From contig JAISIS010000166.1 of the NCBI GenBank assembly GCA_031261905.1, forward strand, positions 1 through 5,723: a stretch of DNA of 5,723 nt, read 5' to 3'. Each line of letters opens with the position of its first letter. The first letter of the stretch is position 1. Made by a program: the position numbers and the translations under genes. The notes under the pieces are model-generated. The model searched no databases, was not told the origin of the DNA, and saw only the letters and a list, made by a program, of their open reading frames with translations. Source of the stretch: Burkholderiaceae bacterium (GTDB lineage: Bacteria > Pseudomonadota > Gammaproteobacteria > Burkholderiales > Burkholderiaceae_D). This document shows positions 1 through 5,723 of the stretch, piece by piece.

Positions 1-1
1 G

Positions 2-1957
2 CTCCAGATGTCGCCTGCGGCAAACAAAACCCAGGTTCTTGCCGGCGCCATCAGCGGAGAAGGCGGGCTTGCCCAGTACGGAGAGGGCGTCACCATCCTT
101 TCCGGGAACAATACATATATTGGCGACACCCATATTCAACAAGGTACCTTGCAAGGCAACATCCCGCATGGGAGCGACCTCACCATCGATGCAGGCGCAA
201 CCTATGACGCCTCCAGCACACCCGGCATGATGAGGAGCGCCTCCTCCCTGGGCGTTGTGCGCGCCATAGACGAACTCAAGGGCAGCGGGAAAATCACAGG
301 CACAGGTTCCCTAAGCGTCAACAGCGGCGCATTCGGTGGTGTAATGAAGCACAACGGCGTGCTGATCAAGGACAGCCACGGCCACCTGACCCTGTCCGGC
401 GTCAACAACTACGCGGGAGAAACCCGCATCCTTGCCGGGACTCTTTCCCTGGAAGGTGACGGCACTCTGGGGCAGGGCGGCCTTGCCATGAGCAGCGGCA
501 GCGAACTGGACCTCAGCAAGATGAACAGCGATACCCTTGATCTTTCCGGCAAAAGCCTGAGCCTGAGCCAGTCGGCGGCGACTCCCGGCCAAAACAGCCT
601 GCAACCCGCCGCGCCCCACGCGCGCATCCGGATGGCGGGAGCACCAGCCTCGGATAGTCCAAACACGCAGACCCTTAACCTGCAGGAAGCCACGCTGAGC
701 TTTACCATTCCCTCGTACTACAATGCAGCCCACCCGGCGACCCTTCTGCTGGTGGATGGCGGCGATGTTGACCTTACCAATGCCAAGGTCAGTCTGAACG
801 CCAACATGCAGCCCAGAAACCTCAGGCCCGGCGCTTCCGTCAACCTTGTCGGGACCACCAACGGCGGCAAACTGACCGATGGCGGAACCCTGCACGGGCA
901 GCGGGTTTACGCCAGCTACGGCGCCATCGACTACGGCTTCACCCTTGACGCCAATACCGACAACCTCACCGCCTGCTACGGCAGCAGTTGTACCGCCAAC
1001 GCGGGCGACAACACCAACAACATCAACCGGGCCAATGATAACGCCAGGGCCATGACATACGGCGCAGCGGCGCGTGCGGCGCTGTTAAACGATGCCTACG
1101 ACCACACCCTGAGCTTCATAGACCACTGGAAATACAGCCGTGAAGGCAGATTCGCCCCGGAGCCGGGTACTCCGGCAGGCGGTTTCTCCGCCTTTGCCTC
1201 CATGCAGGGCGCGACCAGCAAAGTCAAAACAGGTTCCAGCGTCAACAACAACGGGGTTTCCTTCCTGATAGGCGGCGCCTTTGACCTGACAAGCAGCTAT
1301 GGCGACACCCTGCTGGGCGTCTTTGCCGAAGGCGGAGAAGGGAGCTACGACGCCTACAGCAGCTTTGGCAACGCCAACGGCGACACCTGGCATTACGGCA
1401 TAGGCGCTTTCGGCAAACACACCTTTACCAACGGCTTTTACGGAGAAGCCTCGGTAAGGGCGGGGCGGGTCAAGGCTGACTACGAAGGCAGAAGCGGTAT
1501 GGATTACAGTGGGCAAAACTGGTACTGGGGCGCGCATGGCGGGATAGGCTACGAGCACAGGATAGGCAAACACAGCATCCTGGACGGTTACGCCAAACTC
1601 ATCTGGACTCAACAGGAATCCAAGAGCGTCAGGACGAACTATGACGAGAAGCTGTCGTTTGATCAGATGGACAGCATAAGAAGCCGGATAGGAGCGAGGC
1701 TGATTCACACAACGGAGAAGGGCGTCAGGTGGTGGGGCGGCCTGGCGTATGAGTATGAATTTGATGGCGAGACGAATGCCTCCATTGACGGTATGAAGAT
1801 CCGGCACGACAACGAAATGAAGGGCCATACCGGGATGGCGGAAGGCGGCATTGAGTGGGCGGCGAACAAGGACTGGACGATGAACGCCAGCGCCACTGGT
1901 ATGCTCGGACAACGCAGAGGCCTGGTCGGACAACTCCAGGCACGGTACAAATTCTGA
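2..1957 (+). CDS. Autotransporter (type Va secretion) C-terminal part, 5'-truncated by window edge
   Basis: The frame is open to the left edge (Leu-Gln precede the Met at position 8), so that Met is probably internal and the signal peptide and most of the passenger lie outside. Residues below are numbered from it. Residues 17-48 and about 117-146 are two passenger repeats of the autotransporter beta-helix kind, each with LSG.N.Y.G.T, then a spacer, then GTL. Residues 150-320 are a degenerate, low-complexity beta-rich stem. Residues 330-390 form a linker that should hold the barrel-plugging helix. Residues 391-649 are the outer-membrane beta-barrel, with alternating aromatic and glycine strands, ending in RYKF; the terminal Phe is the usual Bam recognition signal. 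By family knowledge the barrel inserts in the outer membrane and the passenger is surface exposed, often in adhesion. The substrate is not visible. A close cysteine pair (C323, C328) sits just before the linker. It converges on the HTH gene. The family is secure; the role is unknown. Confidence 0.93.
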   Translation, partial: LQMSPAANKTQVLAGAISGEGGLAQYGEGVTILSGNNTYIGDTHIQQGTLQGNIPHGSDLTIDAGATYDASSTPGMMRSASSLGVVRAIDELKGSGKITGTGSLSVNSGAFGGVMKHNGVLIKDSHGHLTLSGVNNYAGETRILAGTLSLEGDGTLGQGGLAMSSGSELDLSKMNSDTLDLSGKSLSLSQSAATPGQNSLQPAAPHARIRMAGAPASDSPNTQTLNLQEATLSFTIPSYYNAAHPATLLLVDGGDVDLTNAKVSLNANMQPRNLRPGASVNLVGTTNGGKLTDGGTLHGQRVYASYGAIDYGFTLDANTDNLTACYGSSCTANAGDNTNNINRANDNARAMTYGAAARAALLNDAYDHTLSFIDHWKYSREGRFAPEPGTPAGGFSAFASMQGATSKVKTGSSVNNNGVSFLIGGAFDLTSSYGDTLLGVFAEGGEGSYDAYSSFGNANGDTWHYGIGAFGKHTFTNGFYGEASVRAGRVKADYEGRSGMDYSGQNWYWGAHGGIGYEHRIGKHSILDGYAKLIWTQQESKSVRTNYDEKLSFDQMDSIRSRIGARLIHTTEKGVRWWGGLAYEYEFDGETNASIDGMKIRHDNEMKGHTGMAEGGIEWAANKDWTMNASATGMLGQRRGLVGQLQARYKF

Positions 1958-1975
1958 GCCGCCTGCATGGCAAGG

Positions 1976-2002
1976 AAAAGAAAAAAGGATCGCCGCATCC
2001 TT
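1976..2002 (-). terminator. Intrinsic terminator for the minus-strand HTH gene
   Basis: A perfect 6-bp stem (AAGGAT at 1985-1990, ATCCTT at 1997-2002) closes a 6-base GC-rich loop. Read on the minus strand, the stem runs directly into TTTTCTTTT (complement of 1976-1984). This lies about 65 bases past the HTH stop codon, as expected for a Rho-independent terminator. A longer alternative stem shares its left arm. Confidence 0.7.
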
Positions 2003-2049
2003 GTGCGGTCGGCTTGTTTTCCGCGTGGGGGAGGAGATACGGCGATCCT
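1986..2049. repeat. 10-bp perfect inverted repeat spanning the convergent gap
   Basis: AGGATCGCCG at 1986-1995 is the exact reverse complement of CGGCGATCCT at 2040-2049, with 44 bases between. The left arm overlaps the short terminator hairpin, so the RNA could fold two ways. On the minus strand the long stem also ends at the T-tract, so it may be an alternative or larger form of the terminator. Confidence 0.6.
1993..2020 (+). terminator. Possible weak terminator for the autotransporter gene
   Basis: CCGCA (1993-1997) pairs with TGCGG (2004-2008) around a 6-base loop. It is followed, after a short gap, by the T-rich stretch CTTGTTTT ending at 2020. It lies about 35 bases past the autotransporter stop codon. 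The T-tract is interrupted and not adjacent to the stem, so termination here is uncertain. Confidence 0.35.
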
Positions 2050-2066
2050 GTGCGGGGGGGCGTGAA

Positions 2067-2615
2067 CTATTTCGCAGTCGCGGAAGCAATGTTGCTGGCG
2101 ATCAGTTCCACAATGTGGTCATAGCGGTTCAGCGCACTCAGATCCGGCATGGTTTCATCCTTTCTCCAGCGGCTGACCGTCATGCCTGCAACACCAAGCA
2201 GCGCTGCCAGTTGTGCATCGGAACGGGTTCCAAGCTTTTCCGCCCATTCATTCAGAATAGCGGACATGGGACGATCAAACTTTTCCCGGATTTGCATGGA
2301 TATTTTATGGTTTTCAGCCATAAGCTTGCGGGCGGTTTCCATGACTTCCAGGGGAACAGAAGCTGTTCTGCCATAAGTGTATGACGCCAGCCTGGGAAGG
2401 CCTATGTTCAACATAATGGCAAAATCCTGATGCCTCAGGCCAAGTGAATTCTTGATATCAACCAGTTCCTGCTGTTCTTTGGAGAGCTGAAGCCTGGGCG
2501 ATACAGCGACACGACCTCTTCTTTCGCGAGGTTTTCTTTCGATTGTCTTCTCAAAGACAGGAGTATCATTATTCAGGAATGTAGTAGAGTCAACATGATC
2601 TTTCTCTGTTTTCAT
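2067..2615 (-). CDS. Orphan DNA-binding protein with two helix-turn-helix segments
   Basis: This 182-residue cytoplasmic protein is a probable transcriptional regulator; I cannot assign a named family. Residues 1-25 are polar and probably disordered. Residues 26-36 are a basic patch rich in Arg and Lys. Residues 44-100 look like a first Xre-like helical unit (LGLRHQDFAIMLNIGLPRLA, then SYTYGRTASVP). Residues 117-174 form a clearer second unit, with DAQLAALLGV as the positioning helix, AGMTVSRWRKDETMP around the recognition helix, and a C-terminal helical tail. Both units have a LG...FA/LA..L.I/V-turn-S...R pattern, suggesting an internal duplication or a two-headed binder. There is no ligand-binding, protease or kinase domain. 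The start at 2615 is supported by a GAAGG ribosome site 9 bases upstream. It is divergent from acuI across palindromic DNA, so autoregulation or control of acuI is a reasonable inference. It is less GC-rich than the autotransporter. A defence or plasmid role is not supported by the sequence. Confidence 0.85.
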   Translation of the reverse strand: MKTEKDHVDSTTFLNNDTPVFEKTIERKPRERRGRVAVSPRLQLSKEQQELVDIKNSLGLRHQDFAIMLNIGLPRLASYTYGRTASVPLEVMETARKLMAENHKISMQIREKFDRPMSAILNEWAEKLGTRSDAQLAALLGVAGMTVSRWRKDETMPDLSALNRYDHIVELIASNIASATAK

Positions 2616-2624
2616 ATCGGAATG

Positions 2625-2629
2625 CCTTC
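2625..2629 (-). promoter_or_regulatory. Ribosome binding site for the HTH gene
   Basis: CCTTC on the plus strand reads GAAGG on the minus strand, 9 bases before the ATG that ends at 2615. This decides the start; the next in-frame Met is far inside the first HTH unit. Confidence 0.65.
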
Positions 2630-2643
2630 AAATAGTAAATAGT
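2630..2643. repeat. Tandem 7-bp repeat directly upstream of the HTH gene ribosome site
   Basis: AAATAGT occurs twice back to back (2630-2636, 2637-2643). On the minus strand each copy contains TACTAT, which resembles a -10 box, but I found no good -35 box at the right distance. It could be part of the promoter or an operator for the HTH protein itself; this is inference. Confidence 0.4.
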
Positions 2644-2789
2644 ATTGTGGTATTTTCCGGCTGCCTGCTAAACTGGCTATCTGATCTTTCTCGGGCGTTT
2701 TTCAGATTTGGGCAGGAAGGAAAACCCCAGCGGTTGCCGTCAACTTATACTGACAAGATTCCGTAAACAGGAATAGTTCCTTACCAGCT

Positions 2790-2826
2790 AAGTATAAAAA
2801 TAATTTTGTGCATTAATTTTATACTT
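2790..2826. repeat. 37-base near-perfect inverted repeat, candidate operator
   Basis: The arms 2790-2804 (AAGTATAAAAATAAT) and 2812-2826 (ATTAATTTTATACTT) are reverse complements at 14 of 15 positions, around the 7-base centre TTTGTGC. The outer 10 bp match perfectly, and each arm contains TATACTT reading outward. A symmetric AT-rich site of this length between divergent genes, one of which encodes an HTH protein, is typical of a dimer-binding operator. There is no adjacent coding gene end on either side, so a terminator is unlikely. Confidence 0.6.
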
Positions 2827-2873
2827 GAAAATAATAAAGTGAACGCTTTTTATGAAATATATTTATTATTCAA
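2825..2873. repeat. Second AT-rich inverted repeat upstream of acuI
   Basis: TTGAAAATAATAAA (2825-2838) and TTTATTATTCAA (2862-2873) are reverse complements apart from a two-base insertion. The inner 9 bp, AATAATAAA against TTTATTATT, match perfectly across 23 bases. It begins where the 37-base palindrome ends. In such AT-rich DNA some of this may be chance. Confidence 0.4.
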
Positions 2874-2882
2874 CGTTATAAA
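2825..2882 (+). promoter_or_regulatory. acuI: Probable acuI promoter zone, boxes not resolved
   Basis: Two weak readings are possible. One is TTGAAA (2825-2830) with TTTTAT (2848-2853) at 17-base spacing. The other is ATGAAA (2852-2857) with TATAAA (2877-2882) at 19-base spacing. Both give a short leader before acuI and both overlap the inverted repeats, so binding of a repressor there would plausibly block transcription. The choice between them cannot be made by eye. Confidence 0.3.
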
Positions 2883-2913
2883 AGATATGCGTCAGTGCCT
2901 CGTGAAAACGAAC

Positions 2914-2919
2914 AGGGAA
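2914..2919 (+). promoter_or_regulatory. acuI: Ribosome binding site for acuI
   Basis: AGGGAA lies 7 bases before the ATG at 2927. It is a moderate match to the Shine-Dalgarno consensus and supports that start, which also matches the N-terminus expected for the family. Confidence 0.6.
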
Positions 2920-2926
2920 CAGAACG

Positions 2927-3910
2927 ATGTTTAACGCCATTGTGATAGAAAATGATGCCGGGACCGGCTATCAGGCCGCCTTCCGGGAACTGGATGAATC
3001 GCAATTGCCGGAAGGAGATGTGACGGTGCGGGTGCAGTATTCCTCGCTGAATTACAAGGATGGGCTGGCGATTACCGGCAAAAAACCGGTGGTGCGCACT
3101 TTCCCTATGGTGCCGGGCGTTGATTTCGCCGGTGTGATTGAGGAAAGCCGTAATCCGGCCTACCGGAGGGGAGAGGCTGTTTTTCTGAATGGCTGGGGGC
3201 TGGGCGAAACCCGCTGGGGCGGCCTTGCCCAAAAGGCGCGGGTCAATGGCAACTGGCTGACGCGCCTGCCGGAAAATATCAGTGCAAAGGATGCCATGAC
3301 CATTGGAACAGCAGGCTATACAGCCATGCTTTCCATTATGGCGCTGGAACACAATGGCATTACCCCCGCAAAAGGGCCTGTCCTGGTAACCGGGGCCAGT
3401 GGCGGGGTGGGCAGTTTTGCGACCGCATTCCTTTCCCGTCTGGGATATCGGGTCATGGCGTCTACCGGTCGCCCCGATATTGCCTATCTGGTGGAAAAGC
3501 TGGGGGCGGCGGAAATCATCAACCGGGGCACCCTCTCCGGGCCGGGCACGCCGCTTATGAAAGAAAGATGGGCCGCAGCCGTGGATTCGGTTGGCGGTCA
3601 GACGCTGGTCAACGTATGTGCCGGCACAATGTATGGCGGGGCGGTCGCGGCCTGCGGCACAGCGGAAAGCCAGGATTTTCCGGGAAGCGTCGCGCCCTTT
3701 ATCCTGCGTGGCGTTACGCTGGCAGGCATTGACAGCGTAAGGTGTCCTGTCGAAAAAAGAAACGAAGCATGGCAACGTATATCGGAAATAATCGACCGGC
3801 AATTACTTGACGGCATCAGCCATGAAATCAGGCTGGATGCCGTGCTGGATACCATTCCGGACCTGATGGCGGGAAAGGTAAAAGGGCGGATTGTCGTCAG
3901 CGTGGATTAA
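2927..3910 (+). CDS. acuI: Acrylyl-CoA reductase (NADPH), AcuI/YhdH family
   Basis: This 327-residue zinc-independent medium-chain oxidoreductase is nearly the length of E. coli YhdH/AcuI (324). The family reduces acryloyl-CoA to propionyl-CoA with NADPH in the cytoplasm, removing a toxic electrophile formed in 3-hydroxypropionate, acrylate or DMSP breakdown. The N-terminal GroES-like domain contains LNYKDGLAITGK (41-52), FPMVPGVDFAGV (59-70) and GWGLGETRWGGLA (89-101), all close to the E. coli protein. The Rossmann domain has the nucleotide loop VTGASGGVGS (154-163) and a following STGRPD segment (179-184) where NADPH 2'-phosphate contacts are expected. The C-terminus has PFILRGVTLAGIDSV (257-271) and KGRIVVSVD (319-327). 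No zinc ligand set is present, as normal here. No acuK, dddA, CoA ligase or other acrylate gene is nearby, so it probably acts as a stand-alone detoxification enzyme. Other quinone-reductase-like substrates cannot be excluded. Confidence 0.93.
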   Translation: MFNAIVIENDAGTGYQAAFRELDESQLPEGDVTVRVQYSSLNYKDGLAITGKKPVVRTFPMVPGVDFAGVIEESRNPAYRRGEAVFLNGWGLGETRWGGLAQKARVNGNWLTRLPENISAKDAMTIGTAGYTAMLSIMALEHNGITPAKGPVLVTGASGGVGSFATAFLSRLGYRVMASTGRPDIAYLVEKLGAAEIINRGTLSGPGTPLMKERWAAAVDSVGGQTLVNVCAGTMYGGAVAACGTAESQDFPGSVAPFILRGVTLAGIDSVRCPVEKRNEAWQRISEIIDRQLLDGISHEIRLDAVLDTIPDLMAGKVKGRIVVSVD

Positions 3911-3917
3911 CGATACC

Positions 3918-3933
3918 TTCTGTAATTCTGTAA
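3918..3933. repeat. Tandem 8-bp repeat in the acuI-kup gap
   Basis: TTCTGTAA occurs twice in direct succession, 8 bases after the acuI stop codon. It may be simple slippage; no function is evident. Confidence 0.4.
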
Positions 3934-3939
3934 TCGCTG

Positions 3940-3958
3940 CGCCTGTTTGTGCAAGGCG
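3940..3958. other. Small hairpin between the convergent acuI and kup genes
   Basis: CGCCT (3940-3944) pairs with AGGCG (3954-3958) around a 9-base loop. Neither strand has a T-run after the stem, so it is at best a weak terminator. Termination of acuI and kup may rely on Rho or occur inside the opposing gene. Confidence 0.25.
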
Positions 3959-3967
3959 GGATATGTT

Positions 3968-5722
3968 TCAGATTTCAACGCGCGCGCCCAGTTCAATAAC
4001 GCGGTTGGTCGGGATCTGGTAAAAGTCGGCAGGGCTGCGGGCATTGCGGTATATCCAGATAAACAGCATCTCACGCCATCTGGCCATGCCGGTGAGCGGA
4101 TTGGATATCAGGGTTTGCCGCGAAACAAAGAACGAAGTGGTCATCATGTCAAAAACGTGGCCATATTCCTTGCATAACTCAAGCGTTCGCGGGATATCCG
4201 GTTCGTCATTGAAACCATAATAAAAATCCATCTGGAAGCACTGGTAGCCCAGTTCCTGTACCCTGATCCGTTCCGAATCAGGTATCCAGGGCGTTTCCTG
4301 TACGTGTATCGTCAAAAAGAAAACACGTTCATGCAAAACCTTGTTGTGCGACAGATTGTGAAGGAGCGCCACCGGCGTACCGTCATGTTCGCCACGCAGG
4401 AAAATGGCGGCGCCATCAACCCGGTGAGGCGGCACAAAGAAAAGGGAATCCAGAAACGATTCCAGGGGAATGGCCTGCTTGCGCTGCGCGTCTCCCAGCA
4501 GTTGGCGGCCTCGCCTCCAGGTCATCATGACAATGAACAACGCAAAACCGATGACCAGGGGAAACCAGCCGCCATGCCCGATTTTGAGCGTGTTGGAGGC
4601 CAGCAGCATGGAATCAATGGCGCCGAAAAAAATCGGGATAATAATGCTGATTAATAAGTTGAGCTTCCATACATAACGCAATATAAAATAAAGGAAAATT
4701 GTCGTGATCAACATCGCGCCGGTGACAGCCAGCCCGTAGGCTGCTGTCAGGTTGCCGGAGGATCCGAAGCCGATAACTGCCAGGACAACAGCGCACATCT
4801 GCATCCAGTTGATGGTGGGGATGTAGATTTGCCCAAACTCGCTGGGAGATGTATGAATGATTTTCATGCGGGGCAGTAGCCCAAGGCCGATGGCTTGCCG
4901 GGTAATGGAAAACGCGCCGGAAATAGTGGCCTGGGAAGCGATGATGACCGCCAGGGTCGAGAGGATCACCAGCGGATAAATGCTCCATGATCCCAACTGC
5001 ATGAAGAAGGGGTTGGCGAGCGCCTCTGGCCGTGCAAGCAGCAGCCCGCCTTGTCCCATATAGTTGAGCGTCAGGGCGGGAAAAACCAGCCAGAACCAGG
5101 CGCGCCGGATGGGGGAAGGGCCAAAATGCCCCATATCGGCATACAGCGTTTCCGCGCCGGTGAAGGCCAGCACCACTTCACTCATGGCGATAAAGGCCAC
5201 ATAGGGATTGTGGATGACGAAACGAACGGCATACCAGGGATTCAGCGCAGCCAGAATTTCGGGCGCAGCCACAATGTTGACGATTCCGAGAACGGCAAGG
5301 AGGGCGAACCAGAAAATCATGACAGGGCCAAAGAGCTTTCCTATCCCCGCCGTACCTTTTGACTGGACGGAATACAGCACAATTATGATGACGAGCGAAA
5401 TGGGAATGACATAAGGCTTCAGCATGGGTGTGGCAACTTCCAGGCCCTCTACAGCGGAAAGCACGGAAATAGCCGGGGTAATGACGCTGTCGCCATAGAA
5501 CAGGGATGCGCCAAAAACACCCAGCGCCAGCAATGGAAAATAAATGCGGGATTTTCCAGGGAAAACCGAATGCGCCATAGCCATCAGCGCAAGCGTGCCG
5601 CCTTCGCCCCGGTTATCCGCACGCAGCATGACGATTACATACTTGAGCGAAACAATGAGGATGAGGCCCCAGATGATCAGGGAAACGATTCCGAGTACAT
5701 TCATCCGGGTAAAGGCGACATG
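3968..5722 (-). CDS. kup: Kup low-affinity potassium transporter, N-terminus cut by window edge
   Basis: This is a K+/H+ symporter of the Kup (TrkD/HAK/KUP) family in the inner membrane. Residues are numbered from the Met at 5702-5704. The frame stays open to the right edge (HVAFTR precedes that Met), and the TM1 signature GDIGTSPLY is missing, so the gene continues outside. By recalled alignment about 46 residues precede this Met, giving roughly 624 in all against 622 in E. coli. Visible signatures are RADNRGEGG (28-36), YGDSVITPAISVLSAVEGLE (70-89), TGAETLYADMGHFG (182-195), IASQATISGAFSITRQA (255-271), SGQIYIP-like GQIYIPTINW (291-300), AAYGLAVTGAMLITT (321-335) and the end PTNRVIELGARVEI. 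About ten membrane helices remain, followed from about 400 by the cytoplasmic C-terminal domain. D72, E185 and D364 align with the acidic residues E116, E229 and D408 of E. coli Kup. An extra E176 lies in the same helix as E185. It converges on acuI, with 57 bases between stop codons. Confidence 0.96.
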   Translation of the reverse strand, partial: HVAFTRMNVLGIVSLIIWGLILIVSLKYVIVMLRADNRGEGGTLALMAMAHSVFPGKSRIYFPLLALGVFGASLFYGDSVITPAISVLSAVEGLEVATPMLKPYVIPISLVIIIVLYSVQSKGTAGIGKLFGPVMIFWFALLAVLGIVNIVAAPEILAALNPWYAVRFVIHNPYVAFIAMSEVVLAFTGAETLYADMGHFGPSPIRRAWFWLVFPALTLNYMGQGGLLLARPEALANPFFMQLGSWSIYPLVILSTLAVIIASQATISGAFSITRQAIGLGLLPRMKIIHTSPSEFGQIYIPTINWMQMCAVVLAVIGFGSSGNLTAAYGLAVTGAMLITTIFLYFILRYVWKLNLLISIIIPIFFGAIDSMLLASNTLKIGHGGWFPLVIGFALFIVMMTWRRGRQLLGDAQRKQAIPLESFLDSLFFVPPHRVDGAAIFLRGEHDGTPVALLHNLSHNKVLHERVFFLTIHVQETPWIPDSERIRVQELGYQCFQMDFYYGFNDEPDIPRTLELCKEYGHVFDMMTTSFFVSRQTLISNPLTGMARWREMLFIWIYRNARSPADFYQIPTNRVIELGARVEI

Positions 5723-5723
5723 A

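Larger units (their letters stand above)
2616..2926. other. Divergent intergenic control region between the HTH gene and acuI
   Basis: This 311-base stretch has no convincing coding sequence in any frame and no RNA gene that I can recognise. The left half (to about 2760) is of ordinary composition, 28 of 60 bases G/C over 2701-2760. The right half drops to 28 of 120 over 2761-2880. It contains a tandem heptamer, small palindromic elements (ATTCC-7-GGAAT at 2758-2774) and two larger inverted repeats listed separately. It must hold the promoters of both flanking genes. Confidence 0.75.

Noticed and set aside
8..10. ATG at 8 as the true start of the autotransporter gene
   Set aside because: The frame is open upstream, there is no signal peptide after this Met, and the sequence begins in the middle of a passenger repeat.
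1085..2089. A 334-residue minus-strand open frame inside the autotransporter gene
   Set aside because: It is antisense to a clear beta-barrel coding sequence, has no recognisable domain, and runs through the terminator and into the HTH gene. It is a by-product of GC-rich codons.
2067..2615. The HTH protein as an antitoxin or phage repressor in a toxin-antitoxin or prophage module
   Set aside because: There is no partner toxin, integrase or phage gene beside it. The neighbours are an unrelated surface protein and a metabolic enzyme.
2596..2692. Direct repeat TGATCTTTCTC at 2596-2606 and 2682-2692
   Set aside because: Eleven matching bases are expected a few times by chance in a window of this size, and one copy lies inside the HTH coding sequence.
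2616..2926. A possible riboswitch, small RNA or tRNA in the intergenic region
   Set aside because: I could find no conserved core, cloverleaf or terminator-like element. The palindromes are AT-rich and better explained as protein-binding sites.
2876..3802. A 308-residue minus-strand open frame opposite acuI
   Set aside because: The plus strand encodes an unmistakable AcuI protein. The antisense product is rich in His, Arg and Cys with no motif, typical of a shadow frame.
5702..5704. ATG at 5702-5704 (minus strand) as the true start of kup
   Set aside because: Family members have a further TM1 with the GDIGTSPLY signature before this point, and the frame continues to the window edge.

Overview
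The window looks like bacterial chromosome from a Gram-negative organism, most likely a member of the Pseudomonadota. A type V autotransporter needs an outer membrane, and the quinone oxidoreductase and the potassium transporter both resemble proteobacterial family members. An alphaproteobacterial source is a guess from general sequence feel only; nothing in the window fixes the taxon. There are four protein genes, and two of them run off the edges. I see no tRNA, rRNA, CRISPR array, insertion sequence or phage gene.

Layout: (1) Positions 2-1957, plus strand, hold the C-terminal part of a large autotransporter, with the end of a beta-helical passenger, a linker and a complete beta-barrel. (2) Positions 1958-2066 are a convergent gap packed with overlapping inverted repeats, including a good intrinsic terminator for the minus-strand gene. 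(3) Positions 2067-2615, minus strand, encode a 182-residue DNA-binding protein with two apparent helix-turn-helix segments; I do not recognise a named family. (4) Positions 2616-2926 form a 311-base divergent intergenic region whose right half is very AT-rich (28 of 120 bases G/C by hand count over 2761-2880). It carries a 37-base near-perfect inverted repeat and a second inverted repeat. (5) Positions 2927-3910, plus strand, encode an AcuI/YhdH-type acrylyl-CoA reductase. (6) Positions 3911-3967 are a short convergent gap. (7) Positions 3968-5722, minus strand, encode a Kup potassium transporter lacking only about its first 40 residues at the right edge.

The genes do not form an operon: orientations alternate (+, -, +, -), and the functions (surface protein, regulator, acryloyl-CoA detoxification, potassium uptake) are unrelated. 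The only plausible functional link is the divergent pair, where the orphan regulator may act on the palindromic intergenic DNA and so control itself, acuI, or both. That link is inference. I do not see a convincing new multi-gene system. The parts most worth a second look are the tandem-HTH regulator with its palindromic AT-rich control region, and a glutamate in an unusual place in a Kup membrane helix.
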